DNA from: an uncultured Bacteroidales bacterium
GTDB lineage: Bacteria > Bacteroidota > Bacteroidia > Bacteroidales > P3
NCBI GenBank assembly: GCA_937906975.1
Contig: CALCUN010000209.1
Span: forward strand, 1-14,200
DNA: 14,200 bases
Direction: 5' to 3'
Below the pieces are notes generated by a model. It was not told the DNA's origin, did not search any database, and was given only the letters and a program-made list of their open reading frames with translations. Position 1 is the first letter of the stretch; each line of letters starts with the position of its first letter. This document shows, piece after piece, positions 1-6,994 of the stretch. A program made the translations under genes and the position numbers.

Positions 1-50
1 GAACTCATACCGAAATATTTGTTAATAATTAGTCCAACTTTTTGGGGTCA
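1..50. mobile_element. Right-hand end of an IS3-type insertion sequence (partial)
   Basis: Bases 31-50 read AGTCCAACTTTTTGGGGTCA; the other strand starts TGACCCCAAAAAGTTGGACT. This is the shape of the terminal inverted repeat of many IS3-family elements, which end in TG...CA. The element would extend left, out of the window, and end at base 50. A frame through bases 1-63 is open from the left edge to a TAA and could be the tail of a transposase, but it is too short to identify. The partner repeat and the target duplication are not visible, so the call rests on recognising one 20-base end. Confidence 0.45.
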
Positions 51-60
51 GTTCATTTTC

Positions 61-100
61 TAAAGCTAAGAAAAAATTTCCTAATCCTAAGAAAAAATTT
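61..100 (-). repeat. Two copies of a CTAAGAAAAAATTT intergenic repeat, 21 bp apart
   Basis: CTAAGAAAAAATTT starts at 66 and again at 87, a spacing of exactly 21 bases. On the minus strand the element is AAATTTTTTCTTAG. The first copy with its flank (61-76) is identical over 16 bases to elements at 4986-5001 and 5028-5043 on the plus strand. It lies between the IS end and the terminator of the T9SS gene, outside any gene. Confidence 0.6.
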
Positions 101-110
101 AAGAGTACAA

Positions 111-138
111 AAAAAGAGAGAATTTCTTCTCTCTTTTT
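111..138 (-). terminator. Rho-independent terminator of the five-gene minus-strand operon
   Basis: A perfect 12-base inverted repeat (111-122 with 127-138) encloses a 4-base loop. Read on the minus strand it starts 22 bases after the stop codon of the T9SS gene and is followed by a T run (110-109 plus the stem's own T's). The stem is GA/TC rich rather than GC rich. Flanking A and T runs on both sides could make it bidirectional. Confidence 0.7.
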
Positions 139-160
139 GATTTTTATGATGTTAAAAAGA

Positions 161-886
161 TTAGTGTCTTACTACTAATTTTTTTGTTGAGATTGTTACT
201 CCGTCTGCTACTATTGAGTAGAAATAAACTCCGTTAGGCAATTCTGCTGTGTTTATGTTCACTGCTGATTTCACTCCTACTTTTGCAGGGATTGTTTGAA
301 TGGTTTTTCCTACCATATTGCGCAGAGAGATTTCTGCTTCTGAGTAATTTGCAGGTATTGAGTAAGATAATTTTGCGCTATTAACTGCTGGATTTGGATA
401 AGCACTCAAAGAAAGGTTTGTTGCTTTTGCTTGTTCTAATCCTACTTCGTCATAGAATTTTACATAATAGCTTTCTAATGTTTCGTATTCGCCTTCTGTT
501 GCTGAGGCTTTCATTATGTTTACTTTTAAAATAAGTGTGTTTGTGTTTGCTGGATAGTAAGCTATGTCAAATTCAGTAAATTCTTCGTTTGGATTAAGTG
601 TAACAGGTCCTGCAAAGGTTCCTTCTGTGCAATTTCCAAAACACATTAAGATTTCTGTATTTTCATCTCCAAATGTTTTTTCATAACTAATGTATGTATC
701 GATAGGGTTTTCTGTGATGTTGGTTAGGAAGAAGTATGCTTTAGATTCTTCTCCTGGAACGACTTCTATTTTCAAGGTGTCATTAGAAACAAATTCTTCT
801 CCTTGATATGTCATTCTGAAACTTTGTGCACTTGCTCCTAAAACTGTTAGTAGCATTGCTAAAACTAAGTAGGTTTTCTTCATCAT
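161..886 (-). CDS. Secreted protein with T9SS type A C-terminal sorting domain
   Basis: A 241-aa protein with a signal peptide at residues 1-20 (cleavage near ASA-QS). A beta-rich, Ig-like middle follows (about 22-150) containing the close cysteine pair C82/C86. The C-terminal domain (about 158-241) has YPNP at 163-166, the LPNGVYFYS motif near 216-224 and a final KKLVVRH, as in T9SS type A sorting domains. Such proteins cross the outer membrane through the type IX system and are usually cleaved and anchored at the surface. The ligand or function of the middle domain is unknown. It is last in the operon, 29 bases after the Omp28-like gene, and is followed by a strong hairpin. ATG at 886 and 883 are both possible starts. 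Confidence 0.85.
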   Translation of the reverse strand: MMKKTYLVLAMLLTVLGASAQSFRMTYQGEEFVSNDTLKIEVVPGEESKAYFFLTNITENPIDTYISYEKTFGDENTEILMCFGNCTEGTFAGPVTLNPNEEFTEFDIAYYPANTNTLILKVNIMKASATEGEYETLESYYVKFYDEVGLEQAKATNLSLSAYPNPAVNSAKLSYSIPANYSEAEISLRNMVGKTIQTIPAKVGVKSAVNINTAELPNGVYFYSIVADGVTISTKKLVVRH

Positions 887-915
887 ATTGTTTTGGGTTT
901 TTATTGTTTTACAAT

Positions 916-1734
916 TTATAATTCTATTTCGTTTACTTGTAACACTTCTCCTGTTGCATTGTCAATTATCATTACAACAACAGCACAATTGTTCATTATC
1001 CACTCGTCAGAGCCTGTAATCAAATAATTTTTCTCTATTACATCTCCTTGTTTAAAAGAATTAGCAAGCGGCATATCCTTTAACGGATTTTCTCTCAATA
1101 CATGCTTGAAAGTATATTGTTGAAGAACAGTTGCAACGTTTTGAATACCTTCTATTCCGCTTTCTGTAACATATAAAGTCAAAGAAAGTTCAGAGTCAAG
1201 TGAAGATAAAACTTCTATTTCTGTGCTTACTAAGATATTTGTTCCGCCTTCAACTTTTGCTCCTAATGAAATGTTGAATTGATGTGGAGTTGCAGCCATT
1301 TTTTCTGCTATGTTTGCAGACCAATCTCCAATGCTTGTAATTGGAGTGCCTTGTCTGTTAATCATTATCGCAGGATAAGATGTTACATTGAAGGTTTGCT
1401 TTAATTCATCTCCATAAGGGGTGCGAAAATCTAAGTTATTGTTTTCATTAGATGGTCTTGCAAAAGAGCCTGTGTGTACAGCAGAAACTATTAATCGTTC
1501 TCCGTAGGTTGCCATTTCGCTTTCCAAAATTTCTGTTCCGCCTGGACAGTTTGGACAATTCCAACCTGTGAAATCTTCTACTAAAATAGCTTGCTCAGTT
1601 TGTTGTTTGGTAATCGGAGTTGTTAAATCGGTTTCTCCTATTATAGGAATCAATCTTTCGCTTTCGTCATAGTTTTCACAAGACGCAAAAAGAATAGAGC
1701 CTATTACCAATATTGTACTTAATATCTTTTTCAT
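916..1734 (-). CDS. Omp28-like outer-membrane lipoprotein with thioredoxin-like CxxC
   Basis: A 272-aa lipoprotein: a type II signal with lipobox LFASC puts the lipidated cysteine at C19. The stretch VEDFTGWNCPNCP (residues 52-64) gives a C60-x-x-C63 pair in the position of a thioredoxin active site, as in the Omp28 family of Bacteroidetes. A TSYPAIMINR segment (about 117-126) fits the cis-proline strand of a thioredoxin fold. The C-terminal half is beta-rich and may bind a partner. It lies 12 bases after the DUF6029 barrel gene and 29 bases before the T9SS cargo gene. The family's function is not established; a redox or cargo-handling role at the outer membrane is inferred. Confidence 0.82.
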   Translation of the reverse strand: MKKILSTILVIGSILFASCENYDESERLIPIIGETDLTTPITKQQTEQAILVEDFTGWNCPNCPGGTEILESEMATYGERLIVSAVHTGSFARPSNENNNLDFRTPYGDELKQTFNVTSYPAIMINRQGTPITSIGDWSANIAEKMAATPHQFNISLGAKVEGGTNILVSTEIEVLSSLDSELSLTLYVTESGIEGIQNVATVLQQYTFKHVLRENPLKDMPLANSFKQGDVIEKNYLITGSDEWIMNNCAVVVMIIDNATGEVLQVNEIEL

Positions 1735-1746
1735 TTCTATTTATTA

Positions 1747-3435
1747 TTAAAAGCTACTTGTTATTGTCATAAATAAACCATTTGAAGCTGGCACTTCTCT
1801 ACAAACTCCTCCTATACAAATTATACCGCTTCTTTGTTTTCCATAACTTAACGACACTCTTGTTGTTTTATATGTTGAACCTAATGAAACATTGTAGTAA
1901 TGTGTTTTATCGCCTACTTCGTTTCCGTAATTCCATTGGTCAGATAATGCAAAGAACCATTTACCTGCGAAGTTGTATTCAGCAGTTGCTTGTAACCAAT
2001 CGCCTGTTGCCCATTCTCCGTAGTTTTGTTCTGTTAATAGCCATTGGATTTCTCCTCTCATAGAGTGCTTTTTAGAAATTTTATATGTAGCATCAGCAAC
2101 AAAAATGTTAGCATAAACATTTTCTTTCTCAGGGTGGCCAAAAGCAATTGGGTTGAAAATTTGGTTAGAGTACATAAAATTTAATTTTAAATCACTACTA
2201 ACTTTTTTCCCTACTTCAAAATTAATTTCTTGGAAGTATAAATCTTCTCCAACCTTAAAGAAATTTGAAGTATATCCGTCTGTACCCATTTGATTCAAAG
2301 CATAACCCTCTATTGGTTGTTGATCAATGGAGTGAACTCTTGAATAGTTTAATTTTAATTCAGTTCCGTATTTACCTCCCAAAAGAGTGTTCTTTTTTAT
2401 CTTATACATGATGTCGGCTTGTATGCCCATTTCTCCATTAACTTGTGTTGCGTAAGGATACATCGCCATTAATGAATAGGCATGCTGACGAGTAATTGCA
2501 GGAAGGTAATTAACATTTAACATATTTCCTGTTTCAGTTCTTTTAGACTTGAAACTCATATTGTCAATGCGTTTTGCTTCAAGCGAAATTCCTAATCCCT
2601 TCATAGAATATGAAGCTTTCAAAAGCAAAGCATTGCCCGGCTTGTATATATATCCATTTACAGCATTTGGATCTTGTCCTTTGTAAGCATATTCTCCTGA
2701 AAGGAAAAAGGCTTTGTGAGAAAAATCGAAACGAGCCGCCATTGCACCAACATTTTCTGGGATAATCATCTTATACATATCGCCATTCAATTCTATGGTT
2801 CTTGGACTTGCTTGTTCGTAAACCGATACAAAACTTCCTCCCAAGGTAAGTCTTGTTGGTTTATCGCTCCATTTTGTGATTAATTCGTTTAAAGAAACTT
2901 CTGCATCTAAGCCTCGAATCAAGCCATTATTGTTTTCCCAAATGTCTTCCCAATAATATCTTTGTTTTCCTATAACTCCTTTGATTGCAACACCATCTAC
3001 AGGTTTTGCAACTAATCTTAATCCGTCCATTGCATTGTCTAAACCTAAGTTTCTTTCTTCGTATGAACGGAAAATTAAGCCATTTCCAAATTGTTCGTAG
3101 TAATTACCTACTGTTACTTCTAAATAATCTTTCTTATAAGAGGCATAACGATATGGAATGCCTGCTCCTTTGTATTGAGCATCAAATCCAAGAATTGGAT
3201 TAAGATATGATTCAAATCTTAATCCAGCAGAAAAATCTCCGCTTGTGTAATTGATGTTTGCAAAGGCGTTAGATAAAAGTTTTTCATACACTTTTTCAGC
3301 CCCAATTATGCTATCTTCTTTTGAGGCTTGAATATCCATTTGGAAATTCCCTGTTACCTTACCTCCTAATATGCTTTGAGCATAAGAAGATAAAGAAAAC
3401 AAAGCAAGAAATAAAATTACTGATATTTTTTTCAT
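1747..3435 (-). CDS. DUF6029-family outer-membrane beta-barrel protein
   Basis: A 562-aa protein with a signal peptide (residues 1-19, ending SSYAQ). The rest is alternating beta-strands rich in Tyr, Phe and Trp, with an early GNYYEQFGNGLIFRSYE segment (about 111-127) that I associate with DUF6029. It ends GLFMTITSSF, with the terminal phenylalanine expected of barrels assembled by BamA. It probably sits in the outer membrane as a large barrel of unknown cargo. It is embedded between TlpA-like and Omp28-like genes with gaps of 7 and 12 bases, so co-expression is near certain. No plug or TonB box is visible, which argues against a TonB-dependent receptor. Confidence 0.8.
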   Translation of the reverse strand: MKKISVILFLALFSLSSYAQSILGGKVTGNFQMDIQASKEDSIIGAEKVYEKLLSNAFANINYTSGDFSAGLRFESYLNPILGFDAQYKGAGIPYRYASYKKDYLEVTVGNYYEQFGNGLIFRSYEERNLGLDNAMDGLRLVAKPVDGVAIKGVIGKQRYYWEDIWENNNGLIRGLDAEVSLNELITKWSDKPTRLTLGGSFVSVYEQASPRTIELNGDMYKMIIPENVGAMAARFDFSHKAFFLSGEYAYKGQDPNAVNGYIYKPGNALLLKASYSMKGLGISLEAKRIDNMSFKSKRTETGNMLNVNYLPAITRQHAYSLMAMYPYATQVNGEMGIQADIMYKIKKNTLLGGKYGTELKLNYSRVHSIDQQPIEGYALNQMGTDGYTSNFFKVGEDLYFQEINFEVGKKVSSDLKLNFMYSNQIFNPIAFGHPEKENVYANIFVADATYKISKKHSMRGEIQWLLTEQNYGEWATGDWLQATAEYNFAGKWFFALSDQWNYGNEVGDKTHYYNVSLGSTYKTTRVSLSYGKQRSGIICIGGVCREVPASNGLFMTITSSF

Positions 3436-3442
3436 TTAATTC

Positions 3443-3946
3443 TTATTTTTGTTCTGCGATAACCTTACGTATAGCTTCAATCAATCCTTCTTCATCGCCA
3501 GGAGCGTAACCCACGTGTTGCCAAACAATTTCTCCTTTACTGTTTACAACAAATGTATGTGGAGGATTGTTTACTCCCATTGCTCTTTTAAATTCGCTAT
3601 TTACGTCAAGTAAAACTTCATACTCCCATTCTGCTGTATTAACCAAGGGTTGTACTTTTGATTGTGTACGACTATCATCTATTGACACAGCATAAATTTT
3701 CATTCCTGTTTCTTCTTGCCATTCTTCGTAAAGTTCAGCAAAAGTACTCAACTCCATTAAACAAGGTTTACACCAAGTTGCCCAAAAACATACCGCAAAT
3801 GGTTTTCCCTCGTTGCTAAGGTCTTTTGTATTTATTGATTTTCCATCAAGGGTTTTTAAATCCACGCTTGGAAGTGTTTGTTGTGCGTATGTCATCAATG
3901 AACATACTGTTACTATTAAAAATAAAGCTACTTTTTTCATACTCAT
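3443..3946 (-). CDS. TlpA/ResA-like periplasmic thiol-disulfide oxidoreductase
   Basis: A 167-aa exported thioredoxin-fold protein. A signal peptide covers residues 1-21 (MTYA-QQ). A TlpA-type region follows, with FWATWCKPC at 54-62 holding the redox pair C59/C62, and NPPHTFVV carrying the cis-proline. WCKPC is typical of reducing periplasmic thioredoxins such as TlpA and ResA. The in-frame ATG at 3940 (MKKVALF) is an equally good start and gives a cleaner signal peptide. It begins 8 bases after the prenyl synthase stop and precedes the DUF6029 barrel. The likely job is keeping cysteines of co-transcribed envelope proteins, such as the Omp28-like CxxC, in the right redox state; that is inference from context. 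Confidence 0.88.
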   Translation of the reverse strand: MSMKKVALFLIVTVCSLMTYAQQTLPSVDLKTLDGKSINTKDLSNEGKPFAVCFWATWCKPCLMELSTFAELYEEWQEETGMKIYAVSIDDSRTQSKVQPLVNTAEWEYEVLLDVNSEFKRAMGVNNPPHTFVVNSKGEIVWQHVGYAPGDEEGLIEAIRKVIAEQK

Positions 3947-3954
3947 TCGTTTAT

Positions 3955-4926
3955 TTAATTATTTCTTTCTATTAATTGTTCTACTAATTGTTCTAAGGCT
4001 TCTCTGCATTGATTTTCTGGCAAATGCTTTAAAACTTCTTTTGCTTTGTTACTGTAACATTTTACTTGCTCTTCAGTTTTCTTTAGACAGCCAGAATTTA
4101 CTACATCTAAGACTAATTTCATAACTTCTTCGTCTGATTTGTCTTTTTGTTTGACAAAATTTATTACACTTGGTTTAACTTTATCATTTAACTGGTCAAT
4201 ATAGTCTAATATTGGCAAAGTAAACTTACCTTCCTTTATATCGTTTCCGCATTTCTTGCCATTAACTTGGCTTATCTCTAAATCCAAAATATCGTCCTTG
4301 ATTTGGAATGCTCTTCCTAATAATCTACCAAACTCTTCTGCATATTGGGTGTAGTCGTTGTTTGTTAGAGCAGTTTTTGCTCCTATGTAAGAGGAAGCTC
4401 CTAATAAAGACGAAGTTTTATAATCGATTACGTTAAAATATGCCTGACGAGAAATAATTCCTTTCTCCAAAACATCTTTTTGAAGCAACTCTCCCATAGG
4501 CAATTCTCTTGCTATCTTGGAATAAATAGGCAAAAGTTCAAAATCTTCCTTAGTATGAATTAATTGAAGAGACTTTCCGAAAAGATAATCTCCATACAAT
4601 ATTGCAGCATTGTTGCCCCATTTTGCATTTATTGTCGGTTGGTTTCTTCTCAAATCGCTATTATCCAAAACATCATCGTGAGCCAATGATGCGGTGTGAA
4701 GCAATTCTACAATAATTGCCGAGCGGTAGGTAGAATCACTAACACCTCCACAGGTCTTTGCCATTAACAATGTGATAAGTGGGCGTATTTTTTTGCTCTT
4801 TTGCGAAAGGGAATACGATAATATATCAGAAAGCATTTCAATATCGCTTTGTTTGCATTCCTGATACATAGTTTCAAAAGTGCTTAGCTCGTTTTCTATA
4901 ATTTTTGCTATATCTTTTAATTCCAT
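3955..4926 (-). CDS. All-trans polyprenyl diphosphate synthase
   Basis: A 323-aa cytosolic enzyme that extends allylic diphosphates with isopentenyl diphosphate. The first aspartate-rich motif is HDDVLD with D84, D85 and D88, followed by DLRR (91-94). The second is FQIKDDILD with D211, D212 and D215. K170-T171 is also conserved, and the N-terminal KKIRP (45-49) matches the isopentenyl diphosphate binding site. The residue five positions before the first motif is Ala79, small, which in this family favours long chains, so the product is probably a quinone side chain. Start ATG at 4926 has AAGGGA just before it and a TATATTTG promoter box about 30 bases upstream. It is first in the operon and divergent from the UbiA-like gene, its likely user. 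Confidence 0.92.
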   Translation of the reverse strand: MELKDIAKIIENELSTFETMYQECKQSDIEMLSDILSYSLSQKSKKIRPLITLLMAKTCGGVSDSTYRSAIIVELLHTASLAHDDVLDNSDLRRNQPTINAKWGNNAAILYGDYLFGKSLQLIHTKEDFELLPIYSKIARELPMGELLQKDVLEKGIISRQAYFNVIDYKTSSLLGASSYIGAKTALTNNDYTQYAEEFGRLLGRAFQIKDDILDLEISQVNGKKCGNDIKEGKFTLPILDYIDQLNDKVKPSVINFVKQKDKSDEEVMKLVLDVVNSGCLKKTEEQVKCYSNKAKEVLKHLPENQCREALEQLVEQLIERNN

Positions 4927-4955
4927 TCCCTTGGTAAACTAAACGTTTTAACGTG

Positions 4956-4983
4956 CAAATATACAAAAAATATAGAAAACCAA
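4956..4983 (-). promoter_or_regulatory. Promoter of the prenyl synthase operon
   Basis: On the minus strand, TATATTTGC (TATATTTG at 4963-4956) matches the Bacteroidetes -7 consensus TAnnTTTG exactly. TTG at 4983-4981 lies 17 bases upstream and could serve as the -33 element, slightly closer than the usual 19-21. Transcription would start near 4950, about 25 bases before the ATG at 4926. Confidence 0.65.
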
Positions 4984-4985
4984 TA

Positions 4986-5059
4986 TTTTTTCTTAGCTTT
5001 AGAAAAATATTTCTTTGCTTTATTTTATTTTTTCTTAGCTTTATTTTATTTTTTCTTTG
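4986..5059 (+). repeat. Array of TTTTTTCTTAG-type elements with 21-bp period
   Basis: TTTTTTCTTAG occurs at 4986-4996 and 5028-5038, TTTTTTCTTTG at 5049-5059, and a degenerate copy ATATTTCTTTG at 5007-5017. All four starts are exactly 21 bases apart. The last two units, 5018-5038 and 5039-5059, form a 21-base tandem repeat with one mismatch. The array fills the space between two divergent promoters. Twenty-one bases is two helical turns, so a protein bound to each copy would sit on the same face of the DNA; this role is inference. Confidence 0.7.
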
Positions 5060-5068
5060 AATTATTTT

Positions 5069-5076
5069 TAATTTTG
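5069..5076 (+). promoter_or_regulatory. -7 box for the UbiA-like operon
   Basis: TAATTTTG matches TAnnTTTG perfectly and ends 28 bases before the ATG at 5105. No TTTG lies at the usual distance upstream; the region there is the T-rich repeat array, so activation through those repeats or a poor -33 box is possible. Confidence 0.5.
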
Positions 5077-5104
5077 TAAATTCTTAGAAATCGTAATTAA
5101 AGTA

Positions 5105-6121
5105 ATGAAAAATTTAAAGGTTTGGTTAAAAAATGCAAGAATGGTTTCCTTGGCTCAAAGTTTGCTTCCTGCAATTTTAGCGGTAATCATGGCAATCAAT
5201 GAGCAAGATTTCAATATTTTTCTTGCCATCTTAGCAGTGTTAGGCGTTGTTTCGGCTCACTTAGGAATGAATTTGGCTGATGACTTTTTTGACTACAAGG
5301 TCAATACAGCCGAAAGCAGAAAAGAACTTAATCGTCAAGGATTTAGAGCAAGGATTGTAAAATATCCTTATCTTACATCTAACGAATCAAGTCTTAAAGA
5401 TTTGAAAAGAGCTATCACACTTTTTCTTCTCTTTGCCGCAGTAATGGGAGGAATTATTTTGATTTCTCGTTTCAATTGGCTGATAGTTTTAATCGCTTTC
5501 TTAACTTTGTTTTTAGGAATTTCGTATTCTGGTTTTCCTTTCAAATTTTCCTACATCGGTTTAGGCGAATTGGTTATTGGAATCATCTTTGGACCGCTTT
5601 TAATGATGGGGGTATATGTTGCAAGTGTCAATAGATTGGATTTATCTGTTGTTTTGGCTTCTATTCCTGTTGGATTGTTGGTTGTAAACATTCTTTTTAC
5701 CCATAGCTTCATTGATCAAAAAGCAGATGAGAGTGCAAACAAGATGACTTTTGCAAGATTGCTAAAAACAAATAAGGCAAATTTAACTGCAAGCATATTA
5801 TTTAATTTCATTCCTTATTTAATCATTGTCGCAGGTGTCATATTGAAATACTTACATCCTCTTTATCTTTTAATTTTCCTTGTTTTGCCAAGAAGCATTT
5901 GGTTAATAAAAAGTTTGATTGAGTTTACTAAATCAAACAATACAACTCTTGCAAAACCACCTAAATATATGGGTAACATGGGTGATTGGGAAAAATTCCA
6001 AACAGCAGGAATTGATTGGTTTATGGCTCGTTGGCTTGCAGCGAGAAACATACTTTCTTTATTTTGTATAGTAATAATTATAGTTAATATCATATTATGG
6101 TTAAGCAAATGTTTTATTTAG
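5105..6121 (+). CDS. UbiA-superfamily prenyltransferase, MenA-like
   Basis: A 338-aa integral membrane protein with about eight or nine hydrophobic segments. The first aspartate-rich motif reads NLADDFFD (56-63), the MenA arrangement N-x-x-x-D-x-x-D. The second is D204-QKA-D208 after THSF. YSGFPFKF followed by GLGELVIGIIFGPLL (about 141-166) resembles the MenA core. These enzymes attach a polyprenyl chain to an aromatic acceptor such as 1,4-dihydroxy-2-naphthoate. Unlike ordinary MenA, the cytosolic loop after the first motif (about 64-98) is long and charged, and motif II lacks the usual NNxRD lead-in, so the acceptor may differ. It is divergent from the polyprenyl synthase and overlaps the radical SAM gene by 25 bases. 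Confidence 0.8.
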   Translation: MKNLKVWLKNARMVSLAQSLLPAILAVIMAINEQDFNIFLAILAVLGVVSAHLGMNLADDFFDYKVNTAESRKELNRQGFRARIVKYPYLTSNESSLKDLKRAITLFLLFAAVMGGIILISRFNWLIVLIAFLTLFLGISYSGFPFKFSYIGLGELVIGIIFGPLLMMGVYVASVNRLDLSVVLASIPVGLLVVNILFTHSFIDQKADESANKMTFARLLKTNKANLTASILFNFIPYLIIVAGVILKYLHPLYLLIFLVLPRSIWLIKSLIEFTKSNNTTLAKPPKYMGNMGDWEKFQTAGIDWFMARWLAARNILSLFCIVIIIVNIILWLSKCFI

Positions 6122-6993
6122 CCAAATGGTTTTTTGGTGCTAAATTTTTTAATCAAAGAAAACCACTGCAAAGTGTAATATTTATATCTGACAAATGTAA
6201 CCTTGCTTGTAAGCATTGTAACGTTTACAACTACGAAAACCCAAATATTAAAACCTTTGAGCAAATAAAAGAAGAAATTGCTTATTGTTATGAGCAAGGT
6301 TCAAGGTTTATTGATTTTGAAGGCGGAGAGCCTTTTATATGGGAGGATAATGGCAAGAGAATTGACGATTTGATTGATTTGGCAAAGTCAATGGGATTCT
6401 ATTCTTGTACAATAACGACTAATGCTCAAAAGCCTTTTATTAATTCTCACGCAGATAGCATTTGGGTTAGCCTTGATGGAGTAGGAGAATATCACGAAAG
6501 AATTAGAGGAAAAGGCACTTTTGCAAAATTAGAGCAAAACATCTCTACTTGTAATCACAAGGCATTGAGCGTAAATATGGCAATCAATACTTTAAACTAT
6601 GAATCGGTTGCTCAAACAATAGAATACGTAAAAAAGAGCCCTTATATAAAATCTATTTCATTGAATTTCCACACTCCTTTTGAAGGTACAGAATATTTGG
6701 CTTTGGATATGGAAAAGAGAAGAGAGATAATTGATATGATTATTTCTTATAAACGCAAGGGTTATTCAATTATGAATTCTGTGGCAGGCTTAAAGAAGAT
6801 GAAGAATCTTGACTTTACTACTCAATGTTGGGTAACTAATTTTATTTTCTCTGACGGCACAAAGAAAACTCAATGTATTGGAAACGAACAAGGTGTATGT
6901 GATCAATGCGGCTTTTGTATGGCAGGGGAAATGAACGCTGTTTTCAACTTCCACCCAAGTACTATTTTTGCAGGTCTTAAATTAAGATTATAA
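6097..6993 (+). CDS. Radical SAM enzyme with C-terminal cysteine cluster
   Basis: A 298-aa protein. The radical SAM cluster motif is C34-x3-C38-x2-C41 (CNLACKHC), followed by the GGEP motif at 76-79, TTNAQ near 108-112 and a VSLDG segment typical of the fold. The C-terminal part has five cysteines, C244, C260, C268, C271 and C274, the last three spaced CxxCxxC, enough for an auxiliary iron-sulfur cluster. This recalls SPASM/Twitch-type tails but the spacing is not standard. The substrate is unknown. The ATG at 6097 overlaps the UbiA-like gene by 25 bases; ATG 6109 would shorten the overlap to 13. Tight coupling to a prenyltransferase suggests it modifies a prenylated quinone, lipid or its precursor (inference). 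MenK and HpnH types were considered but not supported. Confidence 0.82.
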   Translation: MVKQMFYLAKWFFGAKFFNQRKPLQSVIFISDKCNLACKHCNVYNYENPNIKTFEQIKEEIAYCYEQGSRFIDFEGGEPFIWEDNGKRIDDLIDLAKSMGFYSCTITTNAQKPFINSHADSIWVSLDGVGEYHERIRGKGTFAKLEQNISTCNHKALSVNMAINTLNYESVAQTIEYVKKSPYIKSISLNFHTPFEGTEYLALDMEKRREIIDMIISYKRKGYSIMNSVAGLKKMKNLDFTTQCWVTNFIFSDGTKKTQCIGNEQGVCDQCGFCMAGEMNAVFNFHPSTIFAGLKLRL

Positions 6994-6994
6994 T

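Noticed and set aside
1782-3509. Plus-strand open frames opposite the DUF6029 barrel gene and the 3' end of the TlpA gene
   Set aside because: They lie antisense to well-supported genes, have Leu/Phe-rich composition typical of antisense reading and no promoter or homology that I recognise.
4986-5059. CRISPR array
   Set aside because: The repeats are only 11-21 bases, directly abutting without unique spacers of normal length, and no cas gene is present.
5863-6108. Minus-strand 81-aa open frame
   Set aside because: It lies entirely antisense to the UbiA-like gene and shows no feature of its own.
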